A program made the position numbers and the translations under genes. From the NCBI RefSeq assembly GCF_001720395.1, contig NZ_MDTU01000001.1, forward strand, positions 587,016-623,650: DNA of 36,635 nucleotides, given 5' to 3'. The DNA is from Piscirickettsia litoralis (GTDB lineage Bacteria > Pseudomonadota > Gammaproteobacteria > Piscirickettsiales > Piscirickettsiaceae). Positions within the stretch are counted from its first letter, which is position 1; every line of letters begins with the position of its first letter. The notes below the pieces were generated by a model. The model saw nothing but the letters and a program-made list of their open reading frames with translations, had not been told where the DNA came from and did not search any database. Below are positions 9,159-17,967 of the stretch, one piece after another.

Positions 9159-9872
9159 CTATTCCCAACCTTCTCTGCCTAGCGCCTTTAAATACTCATT
9201 ATGATTTAATATGTCCTCAGCAGATGCCGAAGAAACCACTAAATTCAAGTTCGCACGATCAATACGTCGTATCGCTGCCACTTGAGTTTGCATTTGGCCA
9301 TGTTCACCAAAAGCCTGATCTGAATTTTGATCCAAAGATAAACTAGTTTGTCCACCGGTCATCGCTAAATAAACTTCGGCGAGAATCTCAGCATCAAGCA
9401 ATGCGCCGTGCAACTCACGCTTAGAATTATCTATATCATAACGCCTGCACAAAACATCCAGATTATTTTTTTGTCCTGGATGTATACGCCTGGCGAGTGC
9501 CAAACTATCAACGACGGCACAATCATTACTAATTTTATCAAAAACACGATCATACAACTTAAATTCATGATCAATAAATTTAATATCAAAAGCTGCATTG
9601 TGGATAACAAGCTCAGCTCCTTTGATATAGTGATAAAATTCGCTGGCTATTTGTGCAAATACAGGCTTATCTTGCAAAAATTCATTGCTTATGCCGTGAA
9701 CCGCCAATGCCTCTTCATCAATGGCGCGCTCGGGGTTGATATAGACATGATAATTATTACCCGTTAGGCGTCGATTCATCAACTCAACACAACCAATTTC
9801 AATAATTCGATGGCCATCTTTCGTTTCTAGACCTGTCGTCTCCGTATCTAAAACAATCTGTCTATCTGCCAT
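9159..9872 (-). CDS. dnaQ: DNA polymerase III epsilon subunit, proofreading exonuclease
   Basis: A 237-residue DnaQ. The three DEDDh exonuclease motifs are present: ExoI LDTETTG with D9 and E11, ExoII HNAAFDIKF, and ExoIII HGALLDAE with the catalytic His and Asp. It proofreads 3' ends during replication and binds the polymerase alpha subunit through its C-terminal tail, here residues of about 185-237. In many gammaproteobacteria dnaQ is next to rnhA, yafS, gloB and mltD. Here none of these is adjacent, although a yafS-like gene and mltD occur about 18 kb away. Convergent with the DUF523 gene, 7 nt apart. Confidence 0.95.
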   Translation of the reverse strand: MADRQIVLDTETTGLETKDGHRIIEIGCVELMNRRLTGNNYHVYINPERAIDEEALAVHGISNEFLQDKPVFAQIASEFYHYIKGAELVIHNAAFDIKFIDHEFKLYDRVFDKISNDCAVVDSLALARRIHPGQKNNLDVLCRRYDIDNSKRELHGALLDAEILAEVYLAMTGGQTSLSLDQNSDQAFGEHGQMQTQVAAIRRIDRANLNLVVSSASAEDILNHNEYLKALGREGWE

Positions 9873-10061
9873 TAAGTTACCTTATTATCATCTCATCAGC
9901 TTTAATTATCCGATAAACCATACCATAAATTACAAAAATTAGCTTATCAACAGAATCTATAGAAAATTTAACTTACAACTATGTAAGAATTTAGTATTAC
10001 AAATACTGAATCAGGACAAGTTAAGATAACAGCATAGCTTACATGCTAAGAGGCGTACAGT

Positions 10062-11443
10062 ATGAAAGATAAAAAAATATGCTGCCCTGGTTAATCTCTT
10101 TTGGTCTGTTCATGGAAAACCTAGACAGCACCGTGATTAATACAGCCATTCCTCAAATGGCTCAGTCATTGACGGTCAACCCATTGACTTTAAAGCTAGC
10201 CATCACAAGTTACCTGGTCAGCCTTGTTTTATTTATGCCTATCAGTGGCTATCTTGCCGATAAATTAGGCACCAAGCGTATTTTTATCAGTGCCATTACC
10301 ATTTTCACATTAGGCTCACTCTTGTGTAGCCTAGCATCCAGCTTGAGCATGCTTATCATCGCACGGATTATTCAAGGGCTTGGCGGTGCGATGATGGTCC
10401 CCACAGGACGGCTCATTCTGATTAAAACCTTTGAGAAAAGCGCCATGGTCAACGCACTCAGCAATATGGCAATTATCGGCCAAATCGGACCTGCGTTCGG
10501 CCCAGTATTAGGTGGCGCGCTTACTAGTTATCTCTCTTGGCATTGGGTCTTTTTTATTAATCTTCCCATCGGAGCCCTCGGCGTTTTCTTTGCTTGTCGT
10601 TGGATTACTCATAACCATACAGCCCAAACACCTCCATTTGATACTAAAGGGTTTATCCTTTTTGGTTTTGGTTTAATTGCAATTAATTTATTTTTAACGC
10701 TTGCCAATAATCCTCTTATTTCTCTCAAAACTCTAGAAGTCAGCTTAATTCTTGGCATTATTTCTCTAATCAGCTATTACTTTTATGCAAAAAATAAAAC
10801 AGACCCCATGATAAGTTTTACTCCCTTTAAAACACGCACCTTTAAGGTTGCGGTTTTAGGTAGTTTATGGGTTCGTATTACAGCCAATAGTTTCCCTTTT
10901 ATTCTCCCCCTATTATTACAAATTAACTTCGGCTATTCTGCCTTTGTTTCCGGCATGCTTATTTTACCTTATGGCTTGGGCTTAATCAGTGCAAAATTCC
11001 TTATTAAACCGTTATTAAAACGTTTTGGCTATCGACAGTTATTACTAATTAACCCTTGTGTTATTGCAGTCATTTCACTGGCATTTGCTTGCCTCAATCC
11101 AAGCAGTCCAAAATTACTTATTATTTTTCTATGTTTTCTCGGTGGCATGGCCTGTTCAGTACAGTTCAGCTCCATGCAAACATTAAATTATATTGATATT
11201 CAAGCTCAGGAAAAGAGCAAAGCCACTAGCCTTGCCAGCCTCTCACAGCAACTTGCAGTTAATCTAGGCGTTTGCTTTACCGCATTTTCACTGGGGTATT
11301 TCAATACTGGACCTCAAACCACAATCAGTTTACATGCTTTTCACAGCAGTTTTACTCTTCTTGCACTCATCGCTGCAAGTTCTACAATTATCTTTCAAAT
11401 GTTAAAAAAATCAGATGGATCAAGTGCCGTACGTGCTACTTAA
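10062..11443 (+). CDS. DHA2-type MFS drug exporter, start frameshifted
   Basis: A 14-helix-type major facilitator of the EmrB/QacA (DHA2) kind, about 460 residues. The sequence after MLPWLISFGLF shows the DSTVINTAIPQMA motif of helix 1, motif A GYLADKLGTKRIF between helices 2 and 3, and a motif C-like GPAFGPVLGGAL in helix 5. The open frame proper starts at 10079, but the only ATG with a Shine-Dalgarno sequence (AGAGG, 8-nt spacing) is at 10062, and it is out of frame by one base across an A7 run (10071-10077). Eight A would give MKDKKNMLPW, a normal start. It would export drugs or toxic compounds with proton exchange; the substrate is unknown. Monocistronic. Confidence 0.82.
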
Positions 11444-11555
11444 TTTCAAGAAGAATACTTGGAGTTTATAATTAATGTTATTTTCACAAGGACCAATTAG
11501 ACTGCTGCCGACTATAATTCAGTACAAAGTAAACAAAAATATTCAAGAGTATAAA

Positions 11556-11887
11556 ATGGGAATTTTAGAGAAATTTCATGAGCATATAAAAGAGCCCAGC
11601 AATGGCTTCTTATGTAATAAATCTGGAGAAAAAGGGCCTGACTACCCGCTAGACTATAGGATATTTTTATTTTTTATCGCTTCTTATCTATACCACTCTG
11701 ACTTTGAACAGCACAACAATCCAGAAGAAAGAATAAAAGGATTTGCTCAAGCTTGTATGGAAATCCAAGACAAAAAAATAGACCCATACTTTTAAATATG
11801 TTAGAAGAATTTAACGCTTTTGATATAGAACGTTGGCCAGAGTGGCAAAGTGATATATTTACCGCCACTATATGGAATAGAAAATAA
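11556..11887 (+). CDS. Hypothetical protein, probable C-terminal frameshift
   Basis: I do not recognise the family. The open frame runs from 11475 to 11795, but its first 27 residues are low in coding character; the ATG at 11556 (MGILEKFHEH) is my preferred start. An A7 run at 11772-11778 ends the frame. With eight A, reading continues through LLNMLEEFNAFDIERWPEWQ to a stop at 11887, for about 110 residues. It is soluble and acidic, with many aromatic residues and no signal peptide or known motif. Its neighbours, an exporter and an acid phosphatase, give no clue. Moderately sure that a gene is here, less sure of its ends. Confidence 0.45.
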
Positions 11888-11911
11888 TTATCTACTTTAA
11901 CTTTACCACTT

Positions 11912-11942
11912 AAAAAAAGAAAGCCCCCTTGTAAGAGGGCTT
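11912..11942 (-). terminator. Intrinsic terminator after the acid phosphatase gene
   Basis: Stem AAGCCCCCTT / AAGAGGGCTT (11921-11942) with one mismatch and a tiny loop. Read on the minus strand it is followed by TTTCTTTTTTT (11911-11920). Strong hairpin plus U-tract, downstream of the minus-strand phosphatase gene. Confidence 0.75.
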
Positions 11943-12116
11943 GGCGGAAACATTTAAGTTTTCGAATATAACGAATCAAATAGCCAGACATATAAGCCAT
12001 ATCAAAAGTTAGTCTGTTATTCACTTTGCTTATAATTGCCTGCTAACTACCTTTTTACACCTATTGAAAAAAATTGTCAATAGTTATTTTTCAGCTTAGT
12101 TAGTTGTCTTAAAATA

Positions 12117-12789
12117 TTAGGCAATATAATACATATAATCTGGAAGTTTATAGGTGCGATCTGCATAGCCACCGGCCAAATCACTGTATTGATCACCAAT
12201 ATTTAAAACAATATCATAACCTTTTGCTTCAATCGCTTTACGGCGTGATTGTTTATAATCAATGACAGACGGTTTGTTATAGCTATTTGGCTTTAAATCA
12301 AGCTGCTGCCAAGAAATATAACCGGCTTCTTTTAAATTTTTCATCGTTGCTTTACGGTACATTTCTGTACGGCCTGTTACAAAAAATATGGCAACACCAT
12401 TTGCTTTGGCAAAATTATATAATACCAAAGTTGGCTTAATCGCTACATCATCAGCACGTCCTTCAGCTTGGTCTTGCTGCAAACTTGTGCCACCAAATCC
12501 TAACTTTTTTCAAATCGTTATAATTAGAAAGTGATGTTTCATCAATATCCAGCACAATTGCTAGCTTTTTAGGGTGCGCGCTTGCCTTATTTTCAGCAAC
12601 ACGCTCAGACAAATAGCTCTGAGCTTGGTCAATAACACGAGCAATATCGTAATCATATTGGCCTGATTGGTGATATTTCACAATTCCTTGCTTTAATGTA
12701 TCTAAGTTTTGCAAAGGTACTGCTTGAGCTGCGATAGAAAGGGTTGAAAGACTTGTGAACAAGCTAAGAGCTAATAATTTAGTTTTCAT
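12117..12789 (-). CDS. Secreted HAD acid phosphatase (class B / IIIB type), frameshifted
   Basis: A periplasmic or secreted phosphomonoesterase of the HAD superfamily, subfamily IIIB. The N terminus is a Sec signal peptide (MKTKLLALSLFTSLSTLSIA, cleavage after AQA). HAD motif I is VLDIDETSLSNY with the nucleophile Asp, motif II is FFVTGRTE, and motif III/IV is the LNIGDQYSDLAGG region. The reading frame breaks in a run of six A on the coding strand (T6 at 12505-12510). Five A gives NDLKKLGFGGTSLQQDQAEG and an intact protein of about 223 residues. It would release phosphate from organic esters. It is followed by its own terminator, and an inverted repeat lies 55 bp upstream of the start. Confidence 0.85.
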
Positions 12790-12843
12790 GTTTTACCTAA
12801 TTTCCGTTTTAAACATGATTATTGTAAATCCGAACACTTACAA

Positions 12844-12869
12844 AATTTTGTCACTTTTATGACAAAATT
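12844..12869. promoter_or_regulatory. Inverted repeat upstream of the acid phosphatase
   Basis: Perfect 10-bp arms AATTTTGTCA / TGACAAAATT with a 6-bp spacer, in the divergent region between the acid phosphatase and phasin-like genes. Read on the minus strand it contains TTGTCATAAAA, close to one half of a Pho box. The second half is inverted, not direct, so the assignment to PhoB is doubtful. Confidence 0.4.
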
Positions 12870-13044
12870 ATTAATTAGACTGTAATTGTAACTAAAAGGC
12901 TAGGCTGATATTGTTATAGCAAGAACAGCGGCGCAGCGACACAACAAGTAAAAATGACAGAAAAAGATAAAACTCTCTCTAAATTTTTGAACTTTCCTCT
13001 ATACTGGCAAGAACAAGCCCTGCTTTCTTATTAAAGGTCAACAC

Positions 13045-13356
13045 ATGCGAACAAATCAGCCAGAACCAAACCAATGGTTAGAATCTTCTAGCCAAACAAT
13101 CAAAGCATCCTCTGAACTCTTTTTGAATCTGATGAATCAAAATCTAAAGCTGATTCAAGAGTGTAACGAATGCGCAGAACAGTACTTTAAAGACTTTGAT
13201 CACCTTGATAATCCAGCATCCATGATCAATGCCCAAAAACATTACTCTCGCCATTTATCAGAAAAATTAACAAAACATGCTCTTGCGATTTGCGAAATGA
13301 CAGGAGAGTCCACAGAGACTGCACTGAAGGCCATGATGCCTCATATGAGTTTATAA
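13045..13356 (+). CDS. Phasin-like protein
   Basis: A 103-residue all-helical, amphipathic protein that resembles short phasins: the pattern SSSQTIKASSELFLNLMNQN, then CAEQYFKDFDHLDNPASMIN, then a helix ending in TALKAMMPHM. The D-P-A-S-M motif after an aromatic-rich helix is typical. Phasins coat polyhydroxyalkanoate granules. No PHA synthase or depolymerase is nearby, so the role is inferred from likeness only. It has no signal peptide. AAAGG at about 13035-13039 serves as ribosome binding site. Confidence 0.65.
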   Translation: MRTNQPEPNQWLESSSQTIKASSELFLNLMNQNLKLIQECNECAEQYFKDFDHLDNPASMINAQKHYSRHLSEKLTKHALAICEMTGESTETALKAMMPHMSL

Positions 13357-13366
13357 AAAGTCTGGA

Positions 13367-13543
13367 CTAATTTTTAGAGGCTTTTAAGCCGATATAGGTG
13401 TCTCCAAAGCTGTATGATAAGCTCAAACGATCAATCAAACTTTGTGCGTCAATAATACTTCTTTTCAGCGCTCACTTTAGATTTGCTGATATAAGTGCCA
13501 CTGGCTACGATAAAAATAAAAGAAATTCTATATAATTTTTCAT
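13367..13543 (-). pseudogene. Possible small secreted protein, two frame breaks
   Basis: On the minus strand an ATG at 13543 begins MKNYIEFLLF, a signal-like hydrophobic stretch. In the next frame it continues SGTYISKSKVSAEK, and in the third frame IIDAQSLIDRLSLSYSFGDT to YIGLKASKN and a stop at 13367. One extra base in each of two short runs (T5 and A4) would join these into about 59 residues. The amino-acid composition looks protein-like, but I know no family and the evidence is only this pattern. Confidence 0.3.
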
Positions 13544-13621
13544 CTTCCCAGTCATCACGTTATTTATTTTAATTTTGTTTATACTTTAATTAACATAATT
13601 AATCTTCAACAGTTTTACATT

Positions 13622-13909
13622 ATGGACTATAAACTGCCTTATGGCCTTACACCTGTTTTTATCTCAATCCTGTTTATTTCAGGGTGCGACCAACAACAGC
13701 GTATTAGTAAAATGCCTGACTATCAGTTAAAAAAAGAAGTTAAACATTGCCAAAATATCAGCCAGCCGACAAAAGATGAAAAAGCACTCTGCAAACTGTA
13801 TATTGATGAGTGTACTAAGCGCCAAGAAATGGGTCGTCACTCCTGCAATGCGGCTCTAAACGAAGGCATCAATAACAGGCCGATTAAAAAGTTAAGAAAA
13901 TGGGAGTAA
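13622..13909 (+). CDS. Small lipoprotein, unknown function
   Basis: A 95-residue protein with a lipoprotein signal: hydrophobic TPVFISILFI followed by lipobox FISGC, the acylated Cys at about residue 22. The mature part is short, basic and cysteine-containing (KHCQNIS, ALCKLYIDECTKRQ, HSCNAAL), giving four further cysteines that could form disulfides in the periplasm. I recognise no family. The start at 13622 is the only one giving the signal peptide. A hairpin with a T8 tract follows closely. Confidence 0.65.
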   Translation: MDYKLPYGLTPVFISILFISGCDQQQRISKMPDYQLKKEVKHCQNISQPTKDEKALCKLYIDECTKRQEMGRHSCNAALNEGINNRPIKKLRKWE

Positions 13910-13913
13910 AAAT

Positions 13914-13972
13914 ACCGTTGTGGGCGAGCGCAACAACCCTATAGGACCTGAGGGTGAGTTGTGATTTTTTTT
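13914..13972. terminator. Terminator region between lipoprotein gene and cheA
   Basis: On the plus strand, an imperfect stem ACAACCCT / AGGGT-GA-GTTGT (13933-13962) is followed by T8 (13965-13972), a good intrinsic terminator for the lipoprotein gene. On the minus strand a second stem, GTTGT / ACAAC, is followed by TATTTTTA, which could end the long flagellar transcript after cheA. Confidence 0.6.
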
Positions 13973-13982
13973 ACACCTCTTG

Positions 13983-15994
13983 CTAGGCAATAACACGCTT
14001 GGCATAGTGCCTGATTAAGTCGGCAATTTCCAGAATCAATGCAATTTGCCCTTCACCTGTAATCGTTGCTCCTGCCATCCCCGGCGTTGTACTTTGTAAC
14101 AGGCCACCTAAAGGCTTAATCACCACTTCTTCCTGGCCGACTAATTGATCAACAACAAAGCCCATACGTTGAGAACCTGCCGAAATAATCACCACATGCC
14201 CACTATCAGGCCGCTCTTTTGGTGAGTCCTTAATGAGCCAGTGGTTCAAGAAAAATAAGGGTAGCGCTTTATTGCGGATAATCACTGTTTCTTGGCCATC
14301 CACAATATTTAATTTAGTCAGATCTAAATGGAATATTTCACTTACAGCTGTCAATGGGAAAGCAAAGCGTTGATCTTTTACAATCACCATCAATGTCGGC
14401 AAAATTGCAAGGGTCAGCGGAACTTTAATGGTAACCCGACTTCCAGTCCCTAAGGTTGAGTCAATTTCTAAACGGCCATTGAGCTGGGTAATTTTTGTTT
14501 TTACCACATCCATGCCCACACCTCGGCCTGAAATATCTGAGATTTCAGCCTTGGTAGAAAATCCAGGCATAAAGATTAAATTATAGCATTCTTTCTCGGT
14601 TAATCGCTCTGCTGATTCCCGATCCATTAGGCCTTTTTCGATGGCTTTTTCACGCAACACATCGGCGTTCATGCCATTACCGTCATCTTCGATATAAATT
14701 AAAATATGATCACCAGCCTGCTCTGCGGATAAAGTAATTGTTCCCTTGCGAACTTTACCACGCTCCTCGCGCAAATCAGGCATTTCTACACCATGATCGC
14801 ATGAGTTTCTGACCAAGTGAACTAAAGGATCAGCAAGAGCCTCAACCAAGTTTTTATCAAGATCAGTTTCTTCACCAACAAGCTTTAAGTCAATTTCTTT
14901 TCCTAAACTGCGCGCTAAATCTCTCACTAAACGAGGGAAGCGCCCAAAAACCTTCTTAATTGGCTGCATACGTGTTTTCATCACAGAAGTCTGCAAGTCT
15001 GCTGTCACCATATCCAGGTTAGCAATCGCCTTGGTCATTCCCTCATCTGTGGTTTCTGCGTTCATATCCAGCGTTTTTAAACGATTACGAACAAGAACAA
15101 GTTCCCCAACCAAGTTCATGATATCATCAAGCAAACTCGTATCGACACGAACAGAAGCCTCTGCTTTTGCAGCATCCTCTTTTTTCGCAGCAGGTACCGC
15201 CGCTTTCTTTTCAGGTTCTGGTTTTTTCTCTACAGGCTTCTCAGCCGCTTTCTTTTCAGGTTCTGGCTTTTTCTCCTCTTCAGCAGCAGAGGCTGAGGCC
15301 GGTGAAGCCGCTCCTGCAGGGCCTTTACCTTCACCATAAAGCTCATCGAGCAAGCCCTCAAACTCTTCTTCGGTGATCTCATCACCACCAGCAGGTTTTG
15401 GTTCAGCTGCCGGCTTCTCCTCCTTTTTTATCCTCAGTTTCACTCGGACCTGCACCTGGTACATTAGAGCCATGTAACTCATTAAGTAGCTGATCAAACT
15501 CTTCATCAGTGATGTCATCACCGCCTAAGGCAGGCTCTGAACTTTCTTCTTTCTTTTCTTCAGGCTCTGCAGGCACTTCCTCAGCAGAGGCTTCAACACT
15601 TCCGCCACCAGCCACCAATGCATTTAAGATTTTTTAATAGTTCAGGCTCAGCCTTATCCGGATCTTCAAATGAGCGCACTTGCTCAAACATTGCATTAAC
15701 GGTATCAAGAGCTTGTAGCATGACATCCATAAGATCAGCATCAACCTGACGCTCACCTTGTCGTAAGATATCAAATACATTTTCAGCAATGTGACAAACT
15801 TCAACTAAGTTATCAAGCGCTAAGAAACCCGCACCTCCTTTAACTGTATGGAAGCCACGGAAAATAGCATTTAATAGATCTGCATCATCCGGACGAGACT
15901 CAAGCTCTACCAGTTGTTCTGATAGCGACTCTAATATCTCCCCAGCTTCAATTAAGAAGTCCTGGAGAATCTCGTCATCTGGATCTAACGCCAT
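13983..15994 (-). CDS. cheA: Chemotaxis histidine kinase CheA, two frameshifts
   Basis: Complete CheA spread over three frames. The P1 HPt domain has the phosphorylated histidine H49 in FRGFHTVKGGAGF. Then comes an acidic, Pro/Glu/Lys-rich linker, the P3 dimerisation helices, the P4 ATPase (LVRNSCDHGVE N box, DDGNGM G1 box, SGRGVGMDVV G2 box) and the P5 CheW-like domain. Breaks are at two coding-strand A6 runs (T6 at 15630-15635 and 15424-15429); five A at each gives LLKILNALVAGGG and TEDKKEEKPAAEP and a protein of about 669 residues. It passes phosphate to CheY to control flagellar rotation. Start at 15994 has AAGGAG upstream. Last gene of the cluster; cheB and cheW do not follow. Confidence 0.92.
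15199..15275. repeat. 45-bp-period direct repeat in the cheA linker
   Basis: Two 32-bp copies, at 15199-15230 and 15244-15275, differ at one base. They encode the repeated peptide EKKPEPEKKAA with a 15-residue period. A simple-sequence expansion in a disordered linker is likely. Confidence 0.8.
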
Positions 15995-16005
15995 TCATGA
16001 CTCCT

Positions 16006-16749
16006 TTACAGTCCCAAACTGGATAACAAGTCATCCACATCATCTTGGTTTGCGACGATATCTTCTCGCTTATGCGCATTGACAACAGGCCCTTCAGCCA
16101 CTGCTGTATTCCCTTCTTTTTCAGTGAAGTTATAGCCCGCATCTTTAGCGGCATCGACTAAATCCACTAAGCTAATTTCAACATGTTTAACAAGATCTAA
16201 AACATGCCCAATCAATTGCCCAGTTAAGTCTTGATATTCTTGTGTCATCAGAACATCATTTAAAGTTTTATTTAAAAATTCTGCATTCCCTCTTAAATCC
16301 CCCAAAAAAGAACCCAAGCCATGATAAAGCTCTTTAAACTCTTTCGGTGTCATATCATGGTGTTGTAATCGATCCCACTCTGTCAGTAACTGAGCCGACT
16401 GTAAGGCCATTTGATCCCCTAAAGGCAAACACACCTCAATGGCATCAATCGTTTTATTCGTTGCATTCTCTGTCAGCTGAACAACATGTTCTAGACGATC
16501 TTTTGCATCAGGCAAATCATCTGTAATTTCTTTTAAGTTTTTCTCTTTATGTTCGCTTAAATCGACGAGCGTATTATGAAGGTCACGGGTCACTTTGCCA
16601 ACTTCTTGAACAAAATTTTCTTCGAGGCAAACACTTAACTCTGCAACCAAACGCGTCGCTTCTTTCGCGTCGCCTCCCTCCAAGCTTTCAACTAAGGACC
16701 AAGCTTTTTCGAGAGTCGACTGAGTTAACAGTTTCTCCTCACTTTTCAT
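16006..16749 (-). CDS. cheZ: CheY-P phosphatase CheZ
   Basis: A 247-residue, mostly helical protein of the CheZ family. The catalytic helix contains the diagnostic QEYQDLTGQLIGHVL, with the Asp and Gln that position the water attacking CheY aspartyl phosphate. The extreme C terminus QDDVDDLLSSLGL is the conserved CheY-binding helix, joined by a flexible linker at about 210-230. It resets the signal from CheA. It lies between cheY and cheA, 11 nt before cheA, as in Pseudomonas-type clusters. Intact. Confidence 0.93.
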   Translation of the reverse strand: MKSEEKLLTQSTLEKAWSLVESLEGGDAKEATRLVAELSVCLEENFVQEVGKVTRDLHNTLVDLSEHKEKNLKEITDDLPDAKDRLEHVVQLTENATNKTIDAIEVCLPLGDQMALQSAQLLTEWDRLQHHDMTPKEFKELYHGLGSFLGDLRGNAEFLNKTLNDVLMTQEYQDLTGQLIGHVLDLVKHVEISLVDLVDAAKDAGYNFTEKEGNTAVAEGPVVNAHKREDIVANQDDVDDLLSSLGL

Positions 16750-16774
16750 AATATCTATATATCTTTACATCCAG

Positions 16775-17158
16775 TTATTTTTTTGCCCCATCAACGCGCT
16801 CAAAAATCTTGTCAAGTTTCTCTTTTAAAGTTGCAGCTGTAAATGGTTTAACGATATAACCATTAACACCAGCCTGTGCAGCTTCAACGATTTGTTCTCT
16901 TTTTTGCTCCGCTGTGATCAGCAAAACCGGCATCGCTTTCAACCGATCATGCGCTCGCACATTTTTAAGCAAATCGATCCCTGTCATCCCTGGCATATTC
17001 CAATCAGTGACTAGAAAGTCAAAGTCACTTTTTTGTAATAATGGCCAAGCAGTCGCCCCATCATCTGCCTCTGCAATGTTTGTAAACCCTAAATCACGCA
17101 ATAAATTTTTTACAATCCGTCGCATGGTGGAAAAGTCATCCACAACAAGGATTTTCAT
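16775..17158 (-). CDS. cheY: Chemotaxis response regulator CheY
   Basis: A 127-residue single receiver domain. Acidic pocket residues D7 and D8 (VVDD), phosphoacceptor D52 (VTDWNMPG), T82 (LLITAE) and K104 (YIVKPF) are all in place. Phosphorylated CheY binds the FliM/FliN switch to change rotation. I chose the ATG at 17158 because CheY proteins begin MKILVVDD; a longer open frame from 17203 adds 15 unlikely residues. GGAGG lies about 20 nt upstream, so spacing is loose. Between fliA and cheZ. The CheY target fliM is not in this window. Confidence 0.95.
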   Translation of the reverse strand: MKILVVDDFSTMRRIVKNLLRDLGFTNIAEADDGATAWPLLQKSDFDFLVTDWNMPGMTGIDLLKNVRAHDRLKAMPVLLITAEQKREQIVEAAQAGVNGYIVKPFTAATLKEKLDKIFERVDGAKK

Positions 17159-17244
17159 ATTCTTATCCAAAGTGGCCTCCCCGCACTGGTGTAAGCCCGG
17201 CACCTAGCTTAAGTATAGGCAAGATCGACAGAATGTGATTGAAT

Positions 17245-17967
17245 TTATTCTCCATTCATCTGTAATCGCGCTCTAAGCCTAAGCATGGCCTGACTGTGGA
17301 TCTGGCTAATTCGGGATTCACTAACCCCAATTACCTGACCAATTTCCTTTAAATTCAGCTCTTCATCGTAATACAGTGACAGCACTAACTTTTCACGTTC
17401 AGGCAAGGTCAATATTTGATCTGCAATACGTTGCTTAAAATCTTCACGAAGTAGTTTATCTACAGGGCCCACATGGTGACGCTCAACAGGCGCTGCAATA
17501 TCAAGAGGAACCCCCAGGTCATCAAAACCGAGTAGCTTACTCCCGCTCGTATCTTGTAACATATGATGGTAGTCGCTTAGCGTCAGCCCCATAAATTCAG
17601 CCACTTCACTATCTTTCACATCACGATGAAACTGCCCTTCAAGAGACTGAATCGCCTCTGCAATCTCCCGCGCATTACGGTGTACCGAACGAGGGACCCA
17701 ATCATTTTTTCTGACTTCATCGAGCATCGCACCACGAATTCTAATCCCGGCAAAGGTCTCAAAACTCGCGCCCTTATTCGCATCGTATTTTTTGGCCGCT
17801 TCAATCAAACCAATCATCCCTGCCTGAATTAAATCATCGACCTGTATGGCCTCAGGCAATCTTCCCTTTAAGTGATGAGCAACGCGCCGCACTAATGTCG
17901 TATGCTTTTTAACAAGATCATTCAAGTCTTCTTGTTGAACCTCAGCATACTTCTCAGCTCGTTTCAC
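17245..17967 (-). CDS. fliA: Flagellar sigma factor FliA (sigma28)
   Basis: A 240-residue sigma28. Region 2 includes LVKKHTTLVRRVAHHL and VDDLIQAGMIGLIEA. Region 3 covers the RIRGAMLDEVRKNDWVPRSV segment that is specific to FliA. Region 4 ends with the HTH GVSESRISQIHSQAMLRLR. It directs RNA polymerase to late flagellar and chemotaxis promoters and is held back by FlgM. It overlaps the fleN stop by 4 nt, so the two are translationally coupled. Intact. Confidence 0.96.
   Translation of the reverse strand: MKRAEKYAEVQQEDLNDLVKKHTTLVRRVAHHLKGRLPEAIQVDDLIQAGMIGLIEAAKKYDANKGASFETFAGIRIRGAMLDEVRKNDWVPRSVHRNAREIAEAIQSLEGQFHRDVKDSEVAEFMGLTLSDYHHMLQDTSGSKLLGFDDLGVPLDIAAPVERHHVGPVDKLLREDFKQRIADQILTLPEREKLVLSLYYDEELNLKEIGQVIGVSESRISQIHSQAMLRLRARLQMNGE

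Noticed and set aside
9960-10015. Short inverted repeats CTTAC/GTAAG and AGTATT/AATACT upstream of the MFS gene
   Set aside because: Arms of only 5-6 bp in AT-rich DNA, expected by chance. No regulator gene is adjacent, so an exporter operator is not supported.
13371-13392. GGCTT-TT-AAGCC repeat after the phasin-like gene as terminator
   Set aside because: Loop too small and no T-tract on either side; only a chance palindrome.
15031-15376. Plus-strand open frames opposite the cheA linker rich in Ser, Phe and Gly
   Set aside because: Antisense shadows of the repetitive Pro/Glu/Lys linker; no ribosome binding site or family likeness.
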